The notes below the pieces were generated by a model. It worked only from the letters and a program-made list of their open reading frames with translations. It was not told the origin of the DNA and made no database searches. Below, piece after piece: positions 33,108 to 43,499 of a stretch of DNA of 45,888 nucleotides (the first letter of the stretch is position 1; each line of letters begins with the position of its first letter). This stretch comes from Neoconidiobolus thromboides FSU 785 (lineage: Eukaryota; Entomophthoromycota; Entomophthoromycetes; Entomophthorales; Neoconidiobolaceae). Position numbers and translations under genes: made by a program. The DNA lies in the NCBI GenBank assembly GCA_025603075.1, contig MU626418.1:1-45888 (forward strand). Reading direction: 5' to 3'.

Positions 33108-34151
33108 TTAAGCTTTCTTTTTAAGGTCTTTTTTGTTGTTATTTACACCTGTGTCCCCAGCCACATTTTCTTTTTTGTTAAGTGTAGGCGAATTTCTTTT
33201 TGAGTTTATTTTTTTAGGGGAAGAAGTTGATTTTCTAGATGGTGATGGTGGCTTTTCATTACTTTTAGAGTTGGCGCTAAGTTTCTTTCTTTCAGCTTCG
33301 AGCTAATAAATAAATAGTAAAAATACTACAAATCTATAAGTATATTCTTACCGTTCTTTTAATACGATCCAAAGTTTTATCATAAGCTGGTGAAATTGAA
33401 AAACAATTATCCGGTGTATAAGGTGGTTTAACAACTACTTCATCAAGAACAACAATGTCATTTTTGTCCCATTTGCAAGGGAACCTAAAAACAATTTGTT
33501 AAATTAAAAATAAAAGAAATAAAAATACTTACATTTTGCTTAGCGCATTAAAAATTTCTTGTCCATTTTCTGGAGCATTACGGTTAGTTTTCTTATTAAG
33601 ATCAATCGTGTCAGAGATAGCTTTATGATGACGCTGAATAACAGCGTTCATATTAACATAATGAGGTTGGATACCAGTAGATTCTAAATAGAGATCCAGA
33701 GGAGTGGATTGAGCTTTAGTTTCGTTGATTAGTATATCAGTAGGATCCACTGGAGAAATAGACTTAATGGCATTGATTTTGATGATTTTGAAATTATAAC
33801 GCTCATCACGTTCAGCAGTTGGGCTCTTATTTTCCTTTAAGGGTTCCTTACTTTCAGTCATTATAATGAGAATGTTTGCAATAGTATCGTAAGTGTACAC
33901 TCTCCCAGTAAATTCTTTGCCTTGAGTAGTTACAACACGTACATTTAAATCCAAAATCCAACTTGAAGTTTCTCCAGCATTTCCTGAAATAGAACCCTAA
34001 ACAATTAGATATATACTAAAAGGAAAAATAAGTAGTTTACAAAGTTTAAAGAGTGTGTAGTTTCTGGGTTAGTAATACTTTGAGATGCATTATTATTTGC
34101 GGCTCCGTTCCCCTTTATTGAAGTTTGTTTATTTTCAATTGCGTTGCTCAT
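33108..34151 (-). CDS. LSM12: LSM12-family protein (LSm plus anticodon-binding-like domain)
   Basis: Four exons (34041-34151, 33533-33996, 33352-33484, 33108-33302) join in frame to 300 aa. LSM12 proteins associate with ataxin-2/Pbp1 and mRNA-decay or translation factors. After a ~45-residue polar N-terminus comes a divergent LSm domain (LDLNVRVVTTQGKEFTGRVYTYDTIANILII ending IKINAIKSI, in pieces). The family's C-terminal anticodon-binding-like domain follows: NMNAVIQRHHKAI, IFNALSKMFPCKWDKNDIVV, VVVKPPYTPDNC and LDRIKRTLEAERKK. The last ~60 residues are Lys/Ser/Pro/Asn-rich, probably disordered, and form an extension compared with short LSM12 proteins. It is convergent with SPT6. Confidence 0.92.
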
Positions 34152-35276
34152 CCTGCTAGTTATTAAAATTGGTATTATAGGATCAAAGTTAAACGTGAAA
34201 TATTAGAAAGCTATTTGATTAATAGTAGTATAAATTCAAAGCTAGCCTGATAGCTTAAGTTGTTATGTAAACCTTGTTCACGACTGTGATCTTTAACTGT
34301 TTCATTTTCTCTCGAATTGAGCTTTGATATCATTAATACCCTTTTGATTGGATTATTCTTGCTATTTGTGCACTTTAATTTGCTAAAATTGGAAGTTTAA
34401 CAAATAATATAAAGCCAAAATTTAACTTTGTATGTTTATTTTGCGTCATTTAATTTTATTGTTATTTTTTAACTATTTATTAAGAACAATGTAAAATTTA
34501 ATGTTATTATATATTTTAAGGCATTATAGTCAATTACCAAATTAAATTAAAAACCTAATAAAGATATTTATTTTTTCTTATCAATTGTTATCCTTGAATA
34601 AGCTAAAGTTAGGCTTTTTTAATAAATATTTTTGTCATTTAATAACATTTAACTCTTACTAGTTTGTTAAAATCGTTCAATAAAACATACTATGTAAAAG
34701 CTTTGAAAAGTTTTAACATCTTAAATTACTTGTTGGATGGTAAAGCTTATACAGTTTACTATTTGCGGAATGTCTTTTATCTAATAAATTAATTAACAAT
34801 TGTTTTGAACTTGAAATTACTTTAAAGATAATAAAATACCGATACAAAAAATTATACTCTATATTCTAAATAAATATATATCATACATATAACATGTTTG
34901 CACTATATAGTTATTAAGTTTACTCAAGTATTAGATTTTAAGGTAAGCAATTGATGAACTTTATTGTAATTTAAAGTAGTTACTATCTATTAAATTTATA
35001 CTTTTTCAAATTTATAAAAGGGGGTTTATTAAAGTCAATATTTTTGTATCAAACTGACATTGTCAAAGTGGTATTAAAATTAATGTATTATCTATACGTT
35101 CCTATTATTTGGACACATTCAAAGACAAAGTGCTGTTAGAATTTTAAATTCTATGATTTAAATTAGACAACCACACATTATCGTATTTTCCTAAGGCTTT
35201 AGCTAACTATTATTGCTGTAAAACGAAGGTAATAATATCTTTGAATTACAAAATTACCTAAATTTATAGTTAATAT

Positions 35277-35375
35277 GGGGATGTATTTTTGTGTCTAACA
35301 ATTTTACTAACGATTTTTCCACTTAAATAGCGCTTGGAAGGTGGAAAAAGTAATCAAGCCAAAAAAAACATCCCC
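35277..35375 (-). mobile_element. Foldback MITE-like element, copy E
   Basis: 99 bp, GGGGATGT to ACATCCCC with perfect 8-bp ends, flanked by ATAT at 35273-35276 and 35376-35379. It is one of the copies with the most symmetrical termini. Confidence 0.9.
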
Positions 35376-35839
35376 ATATATTTTTTGGGAATTTAGGTGA
35401 TCTAAAGCATAAGTGTTTTATTTATCAGACAAATAACGAATTATAGCAGTAGTTTATCTCTGAAAAGTATTTAGCTAAAAGTTTTGAAGGAACCTAAGAT
35501 GTAGATTTTGTAAACAATCTGCTTTACATATATTGATATTAGTGCACTTGAACGTTGACCTCTTATTTTTCAAAACCTTCTAATTAAATAGATGATGCAA
35601 TTTTTTTAGGAAACAGATGAGAAAAAGGAAATTGCCATTTTTGTTGTATTGGATTGATGGTGTCAATTTTTTCAAGCTACTTATCTATACGAAAAGGTTG
35701 GTTTATTCAAGGAAGAAAAAAATTAATATAAAGATATAGAAAATAAGAAGTGAGAACTTTAGTTCAAATTTCGATCCTATATTAAAAAATTAACCAAATT
35801 CTAAACAAATCAATTTATGTTATATATGAATAAACATAT

Positions 35840-35933
35840 GAGGATGTTTTTTTGGCTTCATTACTTTTTCCATCTTTTAAGCACTATATGAGTGAAAAGA
35901 TTATTAGTGAAATTCTTAAAAAAATACATCCCC
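35840..35933 (+). mobile_element. Foldback MITE-like element, copy F
   Basis: 94 bp, GAGGATGT to ACATCCCC, flanked by ATAT (35836-35839, 35934-35937). A few bases are missing between CTTAA and AAATACATC compared with full copies. Confidence 0.88.
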
Positions 35934-36249
35934 ATATTCTGATATATTAGATTAGTTCGATGTTAAACGAACTTTACAATGTTTTCTATAATTATCAATT
36001 GCGATTTTAGTTTTGTTACTTATACATCCGGGTTTTTCATTTACACAATATAAGCAGTATAATTCCATGCTAGTATATCAAGATGAGTAGCATGAAATTG
36101 GATGTGGATATATATAAGTAACCAATTTAATGTATAAAAAGCAATAAAATCATGTTGTCAATTATTTTTCAGTCAACTGTAGTCTCAACTGATATTCTTA
36201 TTTATTCTGGTAAAAGGTATTAAATAAAGGTGAATTCCTTTCTTGATAT

Positions 36250-36348
36250 GGGAGTGTTTTTTTTGACTTCATTATTTCTTCCATTTTTTAAGCACTATTT
36301 AAGCGGAAAATTTGTTAGTAAAATTCTTAAATACAAAAATACATCCCC
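36250..36348 (+). mobile_element. Foldback MITE-like element, copy G
   Basis: 99 bp, GGGAGTGT to ACATCCCC, flanked by ATAT (36246-36249, 36349-36352). It lies about 75 bp upstream of the first recognisable codons of the beta-lactamase-like pseudogene. Confidence 0.88.
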
Positions 36349-36524
36349 ATATTCTAAATTCTTTGGTTTCAGTAAACTACATTATCCAATAGAGGGTATA
36401 TATGTGAGGATAATTATAAAAAAGCAAAGTATCCAAAGGCCATTTTGATCGAGAGCTTGGAGCTGGAGTATCAGTAATTGATCTTTATAGTGGTTATCAA
36501 GACCTTGAGAAGAGGATAGCATAT

Positions 36525-36623
36525 GGGAGTGTTTTTTTTGGCTTCATTACTTTTTCCATCTTTTAAGCGCTATTTGAGTGGAAAAATTATTAGTAAAATT
36601 CTTAAATACAAAAATATATCCCC
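36525..36623 (+). mobile_element. Foldback MITE-like element, copy H (inside pseudogene)
   Basis: 99 bp, GGGAGTGT to ATATCCCC, flanked by ATAT at 36521-36524 and 36624-36627. Removing the element and one ATAT joins EKRIA to YTSFTLNIVFSSSK in one frame. That supports both the boundaries and the insertion into a then-coding sequence. Confidence 0.9.
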
Positions 36624-37396
36624 ATATACTTCATTCACTTTGAACATAGTATTTTCATCTTCAAAATTTATGGTAGTTTTATTTTCAAAATATTGAGCTT
36701 GTTTTGATACTTAGTTTAGAGGTAAGTGCTGTTATTACTAGACTAGTAGATCAAGGACTACTTGATTATAATGAAAAGATAAGTACATATTGGCCTGAGT
36801 TTGGCAATGGTAATGAAGGAGAAGTGGCAATCGCTGATTTACTATAACATGAAGGAAGAGTATCCTTTCTAATGAATCCAAAACCAACCTATAACCTATG
36901 GGGAAGTATTACACAACTAAACTTAAAACTATTATTTCTAATACACCATATGGTATGACGGTAAAAGGGTACGATGATACCATGGTGTAACAAGAGAGTT
37001 AATTCTTAATGAAATTGTAAGAATAGTTGATAAAAAAGGGCGTAGCATTGGACAATTATTTAAAAAATAAATTAATTCGAGGTATAACATGGAATTTTAT
37101 TTAGGATTAGAAGAATCAAATAGTCATCGAAGAGCAAGATAATATAATCATCCTATCTTAGACATCTCAACTCTTTTTTTACCTGAGCGGGTGATTGGAA
37201 ATAAGGCTATTAAGTATGATAAAAGTGTCATTAAAAAGATTCAAGTTTAAATAAAACACTTCGTTCGAAAGTATCAAAAAACTGAGGTTTTGCTAATACT
37301 GCTGATCTTAAGGCCATTGAATCTTCTATTTTTAATGATCACAGTAACGCGAAATCGGTAAGATCATTGTATTTTTAAAAATTTTGATTAACTTAC

Positions 37397-37495
37397 GGGA
37401 ATGTATTTTTATGTTTAAGAATTTTACTATAAATTTTTCAGATGAAATAGCGCTTAAAAGGTACAAAAAGTGATGAAGCCAAAAAAATATCCCCC
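37397..37495 (-). mobile_element. Foldback MITE-like element, copy I (inside pseudogene)
   Basis: About 99 bp, GGGAATGT to ATATCCCCC. Flanks TTAC and CTAT/TATT do not match, so the target duplication has mutated or the right end has shifted by a base. Inner arms are degraded (TTTTTCAG, GTACAAAAA), so it looks older than copy H. Confidence 0.8.
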
Positions 37496-37927
37496 TATTG
37501 AGTTTAGCTTGCTACTATAAATACTATCTTTGCTAATGAACGAATATCACATCATAAAAGATTTATAAGTGAGTTTGATATAAAAGGAGCAATAAGTGAA
37601 GGCATTAAAACAACCGATGTACCAATGCTTAGAGAAGCAGAGATAACTAAAGGAGGTATTAGGGTGTTTAGATGTAAAGGGATTGGAGAGTACTCAGATG
37701 TATCTTCCTATGACTAGGGTGAAATCGGTGGTGGCTGTATTCGATATTTCCCCGAATACAAGTTTTCTTTCACTCATGTCATGAATGCACAGCATACTGT
37801 CATGCCAAGTGAGGGAAGAGCTGTTGCTTCGCTTTGTACTGTTTTCAAAGAGCATTTGAAAGTATTTAATAAGGAATGAATCCAGTTTCCATTAAAATGT
37901 TGTAGGGCTGATAACAAATTTTTATAT

Positions 37928-38024
37928 GGGGATGTATTTTTATGTCCAAGAATTTTACTAACAAATTTTCTATTCAATAGTGCTTAAAAGATGGAAAAAG
38001 TAATGAAGCTAAAAAAATATCCCC
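37928..38024 (-). mobile_element. Foldback MITE-like element, copy J
   Basis: 97 bp, GGGGATGT to ATATCCCC. Flanks are ATAT (37924-37927) and GTAT (38025-38028), three of four bases matching. It lies 48 bp after the pseudogene's final stop and ~610 bp beyond the 3' end of the first cysteine-rich peptide gene. Confidence 0.85.
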
Positions 38025-38637
38025 GTATAGTGTTTAAAAATTATAATCTATGGGTTGGTATACCTAAAATTAAAATATTAAAAATTGAACATGTAAATTC
38101 TAGAACTATAGCTAAATTGTATATATAGTTTCTAAGATATCTTTTGTTGTTTTACTAAATTAATGCGCAATCATTGTAACTATCTGTCTATTAATATTAC
38201 ATACATATTGCATAGTTTAACTAATATTTAAGTGATAGTAGCTTTTAAATAAAAAGTTTCAAGGCTTAGCATAAGTAATGTACTTGATGTATCTTTATTT
38301 TCTATATTTTCATATATCATAGCTTTTGGTATTTGGATATTATAAATTTTACTTTAAATTGACTTCTACTGAAGTCAAAAACTTGAAGCCACCTTGTCAT
38401 TATAAAAGTAAAACTGATAATTGAAGATACTAAAGTACTAATAGAAACTTTCATATTGGTTTTTTTAAGGTTTATAACCAATAGATATTTAACTTAGTAA
38501 ATTTTTATTTACTATGATTTAACTAAAGACTCAACAGATTGAACCAGCAGTATAATAATTGGTATCCAACCCATCACTTTCGATGGAAAATGAAAATAGT
38601 TTAATACATAACATCATTTATAACCTCTTAAAAAAAT
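38025..38637. other. Intergenic, nothing seen
   Basis: A/T-rich sequence between MITE copy J and the 3' end of the first cysteine-rich peptide gene. No coding region was recognised. Confidence 0.55.
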
Positions 38638-38880
38638 TTATTCATAATAACAACAGCAGGTTAACCATAAAAGACCACAACATTCACCTTTCTTATATCT
38701 ACCCGATGGGCCTGAACATCTCTTACAACGATCGTTACATAATCTAGCTCCTGCTGGCGCTTTACATGATCCAGCGGCACCACATTCTTGAATCTCACTA
38801 GCTATTTTACCTTCTGGAGCAGCCGCAAGGATGACGGAAAGGGAAGCAATAGCGAATAATAAAGTGGTTTGGAACTTCAT
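38638..38880 (-). CDS. Small secreted cysteine-rich protein 1
   Basis: A single exon of 80 aa. Residues 1-20 (MKFQTTLLFAIASLSVILAA) form a clear signal peptide with cleavage probable after the Ala run. The mature ~55-60 residues hold ten cysteines at 33, 39, 48, 52, 55, 67, 68, 75, 76 and 77, ending in a CCC triplet and YYE. The mature part is basic around CNDRCKRC. The paralogue at 40409-40651 has the same length and all ten cysteines in register. No named family is recognised. A secreted effector-like or antimicrobial-type disulphide-rich peptide is possible but is inference. A TATA box lies 51-58 bp upstream of the ATG. Confidence 0.85.
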   Translation of the reverse strand: MKFQTTLLFAIASLSVILAAAPEGKIASEIQECGAAGSCKAPAGARLCNDRCKRCSGPSGRYKKGECCGLLWLTCCCYYE

Positions 38881-40408
38881 TCTTTTTTATAATATTACTT
38901 TTATGATTAATAGATAGTAATTTTCCTTTATTTATATACTTTATCTGTATTGAGGTAATTTTTATTAACCTGTCATAATTGAATTATTAGAGCATTAAAT
39001 TATTTAATTGTTAGAATAATATTTTTTTGTTAGTATTTATTATCTACTTTATTTGAATCCTTAACCTATTAAAAATAGTCTTATTTACTGTTTAAAGGAC
39101 TTACTATCATTATCATTAATAATAGACATTAGTCCTCTACCTCTTGTTAATATGAAAGTTTTTACCCTTTTTTAGAGGACACTAGAATCAAAATCCCGAA
39201 GTTTTTTTTAGCACTTTACTAAACCTAGTAACTATCTTTCTGATTTCACTTCTTATTTGACTTTTTTAACTGTGTTATGTCACAATTCTTAGGATTGTAA
39301 TTTGAAGTTGGAACACCTATTAATCAATTTATGGAATAAGCTGTCAAACATAAATGATAAAAGTTTGTATACATATTTGCTTTGTATCATTATATAGTTA
39401 AATGTTAGTAGATCAAAGTATTTAATATGAAATTACTTTTATTTTAAGCATACGAATAAGAAAAATTAAAAATTAGTTTATATTCGACAGCTTCTACATA
39501 AATTTACCAAACAAAATACACAAATCACACTATTAAAAGTAAGCAGATATATTCTAATAAAGCTAAATCAGTAGTTATAATTATATAAATTAAACAGGCT
39601 TAAAAATGAGTAAGGTTTCATTTTAGTATTCAAAAACTTATAAATCATGGGATGGTCTTATAATTGTTACTGTATCCATTTCAAAGTGGAAGTATATTTC
39701 CTATATTCGAAATCAAAATCAAGAAACAATATCTAAATTTAAGCACTACATCATTGAGCATACATATGGAAATATTTGCTTCTCTTTTTTATAATTTTGG
39801 AATAGCCACTTAAGTCTTAAATAGTTTAATGTTATACATAGTTACCCAGTTCCTACTTTCAAATGTATTAACATTATATTATAGGTTAGTTCACATTCAA
39901 CTTATGCTATTTTCCCAGCCTTAATTTATTAAAGCTTTGTTAAATTCATAATGAATCAAAAAAATTATTCGCATCTTATTAGGCTTTCAATTTCATTTGA
40001 AGTGATTTTATATACCTTTATTAAAAGCTTTTAAAATACTTCTCTAATTAAAATCAACTACCATATAGTTTAATTCCATTATTATTTAGCATACTTTTTT
40101 TGCTAATATACTGTAATAACTAGCTTAAAAGATTCACTAGATTTTTTGTTTTTACTTATCACTTATAATTATTTTTAAATTTGAGTACTATAAGTTTTAT
40201 TTGTTTATCTTGTATTTATATCAAAATAATAGCATTTTAATAGACACAATTTGATAAATATATAACTACGACTAATAGCTTCATAAAGTTTTAATTAACA
40301 AAACTCATCCTTTTACAAATTATAGTGATAAACACACCACAATAAAATCATTTAAAGACAAAAATAGTTTCAATAAAATCATTCTTTATTAACTTAAACC
40401 CTTCAACT
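38881..40408. other. Spacer between the two peptide genes, includes duplicated upstream DNA
   Basis: The part next to gene 1 (about 38,881-39,350) resembles the part next to gene 2 (about 40,652-41,050). Shared blocks in the same order include a CCCGAA patch followed by CACTTT.CT, TAGTAA.TATC and GTCAC...CTT.GG, then a stretch ending GAACAC. The remainder is A/T-rich with no other gene seen. Confidence 0.6.
38931..38938 (-). promoter_or_regulatory. TATA box of peptide gene 1
   Basis: The minus strand reads TATATAAA (within AGTATATAAATAAAGG), 51-58 bp upstream of the ATG at 38880. The same motif occurs at nearly the same distance in gene 2. Confidence 0.65.
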
Positions 40409-40651
40409 TTATTCATAATAACAACAACAAGTTAACCAGCCCCAACCACAACAATCTCCTTTTTTATAAGGTCCAGTTGGACCAGAACATTTCTTACAAC
40501 GATCATTACATAGTTTTCTGCCACCAATTCCTTTACATGAACCCGCAGCTCCACAGGCCTGGATCTCAGCAGCTATGTTGGCTTCTGGGGCAGCAGCAAT
40601 AGCAGTGGAGAGAGAAGCGATGGTAATTAATAATGTAGATTGAAATTTCAT
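40409..40651 (-). CDS. Small secreted cysteine-rich protein 2
   Basis: A single exon of 80 aa, paralogous to the gene at 38638-38880; by eye 59 of 80 positions are identical. The signal peptide is MKFQSTLLITIASLSTAIAA. All ten cysteines occupy the same positions (33, 39, 48, 52, 55, 67, 68, 75, 76, 77) and the ends WLTCCCYYE are identical. Differences concentrate in the signal peptide and in residues 41-46 (GIGGRK against APAGAR). Gene order and orientation indicate a tandem duplication with both copies intact. The role is unknown; secretion is the only safe prediction. Confidence 0.85.
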   Translation of the reverse strand: MKFQSTLLITIASLSTAIAAAPEANIAAEIQACGAAGSCKGIGGRKLCNDRCKKCSGPTGPYKKGDCCGWGWLTCCCYYE

Positions 40652-40703
40652 CTTTTGAAGACACTTAATGTTTTTGATAATTTGATTTTACTAGTTTCTT
40701 TTG

Positions 40704-40711
40704 TTTATATA
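40704..40711 (-). promoter_or_regulatory. TATA box of peptide gene 2
   Basis: The minus strand reads TATATAAA (within GGGTATATAAACAAAAG), 53-60 bp upstream of the ATG at 40651, matching the gene 1 arrangement. Confidence 0.65.
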
Positions 40712-41559
40712 CCCTTATTGATTTACAGGCTTGGTTTATTATACACTATTACAAGCATGAAATGTCATTGTTTGTTATTGAATTAGTTTCAGTATCATAA
40801 AAGAAGATTGAAAAATACTGAGTATTTATTAATAAGAAAGCCTTTAACCTTTTTTGAATATATTATATCTAAAACCCGAAATTGTTGACACTTTTCTATA
40901 ATTAGTAATTATCACTTAAATTCATTTTATCAAATTTGATTTTTTAAATTTTGTTGCGTCACTTAATCCTTGGTTTCAGAATTTTAAATTAGAACACTTT
41001 TAATAATTTTGTTTTCGTAAAATATTCCATAATTCATAATTGTATTATAAATAGCAAATGTAACTATTGACTTGATCAATGTGATAAACCAAAGTTATTT
41101 AAAACAAAACTTAGTCTTTAAAAAACTAAATATATAAAAAGATAATCTAAAAATCTAATAAAAAACTATAAATAAAGATATAAATTGAGAAATTATAACA
41201 AATGATAAAATTGGATCTTAATTACTAAAAATACTCAAATTAGATTATGCCTAATTATGTATTTATTTAAATTGGAAGTGTATTATTCATAAATTTTGAT
41301 ATTTTAAAATTGAAATAAAATTATCGATTTTGAGTATTACTTCATTAAGTAAATGATTAAAAATGTTTGTTTTGAATATTAATGATTACAATTTAACAAA
41401 ATTATTATACAATGACTATATATTGTTTATCAATAATTTTTAATTTAAATATTAATTAACGTAATGCTATACTTATGAGTATTGTTTCCACCTGAAAATA
41501 GTATTTTATACTGCTGTTTGAATTTATTAGCTTTTGCGTTTGATTATTGGTCAATATTT

Positions 41560-41656
41560 GGGGATATTTTTTTGGCTTCATTACTTTTACATTTCTTAAG
41601 CACTATTTAAGTGGAAAAATTGTTAGGAAAATTCTTAAACACCAAAATATATCCCC
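41560..41656 (+). mobile_element. Foldback MITE-like element, copy K
   Basis: 97 bp, GGGGATAT to ATATCCCC, flanked by ATTT at 41556-41559 and 41657-41660. The non-palindromic ATTT on both sides is strong evidence for a 4-bp target duplication. Confidence 0.9.
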
Positions 41657-42045
41657 ATTTAATAAAGTGAAATAATTATAAAATAATCAAATAAAATAAA
41701 TCAAAGCGAAGTTTATAACAAGTTAATGATTTTATAGAATGGTTTGACCCGATTAATTATTGATACTATTGTAATAAAATGAATAATAACATATATTTCT
41801 TTAATACATAAATATAATAAAATAACTATAATTAAAGGTATTCATTTTATAAACATAATTTCTATTATAATAAAATCAACCTTATTTCATTTTTAATTGT
41901 TGTGTTACGTATCACACTTATTTAGATGATATTAAGTATTAGATGAAACAATTATTGCTTACTATAATTAGCTTATTTTCAACTAAGATTCAAAAAAACT
42001 TTTTTGATTTTCTTCTTTGTTAATATATTATAAAAAAGATTATAT

Positions 42046-42144
42046 GAGAGTGTTTTTTTTGACTTCATTATTTTTTCCATTTTTTAAGCGCTATTTAAGC
42101 GGAAAATTTTTTAGTAAAATTCTTAAACACGAAAATACATCCCT
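42046..42144 (+). mobile_element. Foldback MITE-like element, copy L
   Basis: 99 bp, GAGAGTGT to ACATCCCT, flanked by ATAT (42042-42045, 42145-42148). It belongs to the GAGTGT sub-group. Confidence 0.87.
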
Positions 42145-42349
42145 ATATCTATTTAATGTGTAGCCAAATCATTAGTGGGTATTAAAGCAATAAAGTATTG
42201 GTTTTTAGCTATTATTTTTGTCAATATTATTTATTAATAAATCATATGGAGACTCTATTACTTTGAAAGTATAAAAAAAGTCAATCTATAATTTTTTTAT
42301 CAATATAATATTTAAATATCATTAAAATTGTAAAAAATAAAATCCTAAG

Positions 42350-43010
42350 CTGCTATATCATTCATCATTATCTTCCTTTCTGATGTTGCTACAACAATTT
42401 TAGAAGCCAAAGTAACTAATGAAACCTAATTATGTAGAGTATTTAAATCCTACATTGTGTAAAATATCGTTTTTTCAGCTCCATGATTGATTATAGCATA
42501 ATAATCACTTAAGTTGTTATATTCTCGAGTTCAGAGACAATCAATTCCATGCTCTTAGTTTGATTTGCTATGAGAATTTCTAGCTTCATCTCAAAGAATG
42601 TTATCTTCTCATTTTGATATTTGTACTTGTCAGAGCATAAAAGAGATTTTAGAGTATAGTAGCTCGAGGCTTTTTTACTGAATTACTTCCCTGATATCTC
42701 GTACATTTAATAAAGCCACTGAATTTTCTTAACAGTGTTTTACGTAGATTTTACAGTAGTATTGTCTATTCTATTTGTTTTACATAGTCTGTAGCCTATT
42801 ACGTGCTATTCTTTATGATCCAAGTCTATCTTAGTTACATAAACTAAGATCTTTCAACTTAAAGTATAGTCAACTAGGCAATAGCTCCTACTGACTCCAA
42901 TCACTGAGTACCAGATTCCACAATTGGAATTAGAAGAAGCAGTAGAATCTGTAATAAATTAGATGAAAAATGCTCAGGCCTACCTGAGAAATATAAAAAA
43001 AGAATATTAC
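42350..43010 (-). other. Possible decayed coding sequence, unassigned
   Basis: This stretch is less A/T-rich than its surroundings. On the minus strand it contains patches that look protein-like but are broken by stops and frame changes, for example KASSYYTLKSLLCSDKYKY running into EKITFFEMKLEILIANQTKS and MELIVSELENI. I could not match it to a family. It may be a dead gene or the remnant of a transposon. Confidence 0.3.
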
Positions 43011-43297
43011 AAATTACTATAACCATCTTATTGCTTTTATTATAATTAAGCTAATTTATTAAGATGACGAATAAGTATGTTGTTTTAATAACTATTAACA
43101 TTTTTAATATTATGTATAATCACCAAAAATTAGTTTGAATGGTTTATTTTTTGTAAATATTCAAACAAATAAGCTTATATTAACGAGTATTATTGAAAAC
43201 TAACTATTGACATAATTTTACAATATTTTTGCGTATTTCAGTGTTTCTTATTTAGATTAATATTAATGCTTTGTTTAGATTTTATTTTTCAAAAAAT

Positions 43298-43397
43298 GGG
43301 AATGAATTCTTCTGCTTAAGAATTTTACTAACAGCTTCTCCATTCAAATAACGCTTAAAGAAAGGGAAAAGTGATGAAACCAAAAAAAAACATTCCC
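43298..43397 (-). mobile_element. Foldback MITE-like element, copy M
   Basis: 100 bp, GGGAATGA to ACATTCCC, flanked by AAAT at 43294-43297 and 43398-43401. It is the most diverged copy internally, yet the target duplication is perfect. It separates the two decayed regions described on either side. Confidence 0.85.
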
Positions 43398-43499
43398 AAA
43401 TACTTCTATTGAAAAGGGTCAAATAAAGATCAGTACCTAATCTTGTGTAAACCACTTCATCTCCCCCTCTTTTTACTTATTTTGAATGACTTGAGTTTA

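Larger units (their letters stand above)
34152..36425. other. Gene-poor, MITE-containing region
   Basis: No intact gene was recognised. It holds MITE copies E, F and G. A few less A/T-rich patches (35,600-35,700 and 36,030-36,120) might be decayed exons, but I could not connect them to any family. Confidence 0.5.
36426..37879 (+). pseudogene. Decayed serine beta-lactamase-like / esterase gene interrupted by MITEs
   Basis: Fragments in different plus-strand frames follow the order of a beta-lactamase-family (PF00144, LACTB/esterase type) protein. They are FDRELGAGVSVIDLYSGYQD; VFSSSKFM, carrying the SxxK nucleophile motif; LVDQGLLDYNEKISTYWPEF; VDKKGRSIGQFIKK; MEFYLGLEESNSHRRAR; ANTADLKAIESS and SNAKSVRSLY; FSFTHVMNAQHTV and a final GRAVASLCTVF before TGA at 37877. 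There are multiple stops and frameshifts (for example after ADLL and FSKY) and an apparent deletion near the N-terminus. MITE copy H splits it at 36525-36623 and copy I at ~37397-37495. The 5' end is not defined. Its host function is unknown. Confidence 0.8.
40712..42340. other. Gene-free region with two MITE copies
   Basis: The first ~340 bp belong to the duplicated upstream segment of peptide gene 2. The rest is A/T-rich with MITE copies K and L. No coding region was recognised. Confidence 0.55.

Noticed and set aside
38559-38747. Plus-strand frame overlapping peptide gene 1
   Set aside because: It is the antisense shadow of the cysteine-rich peptide gene, which has a paralogue conserved in its own frame.
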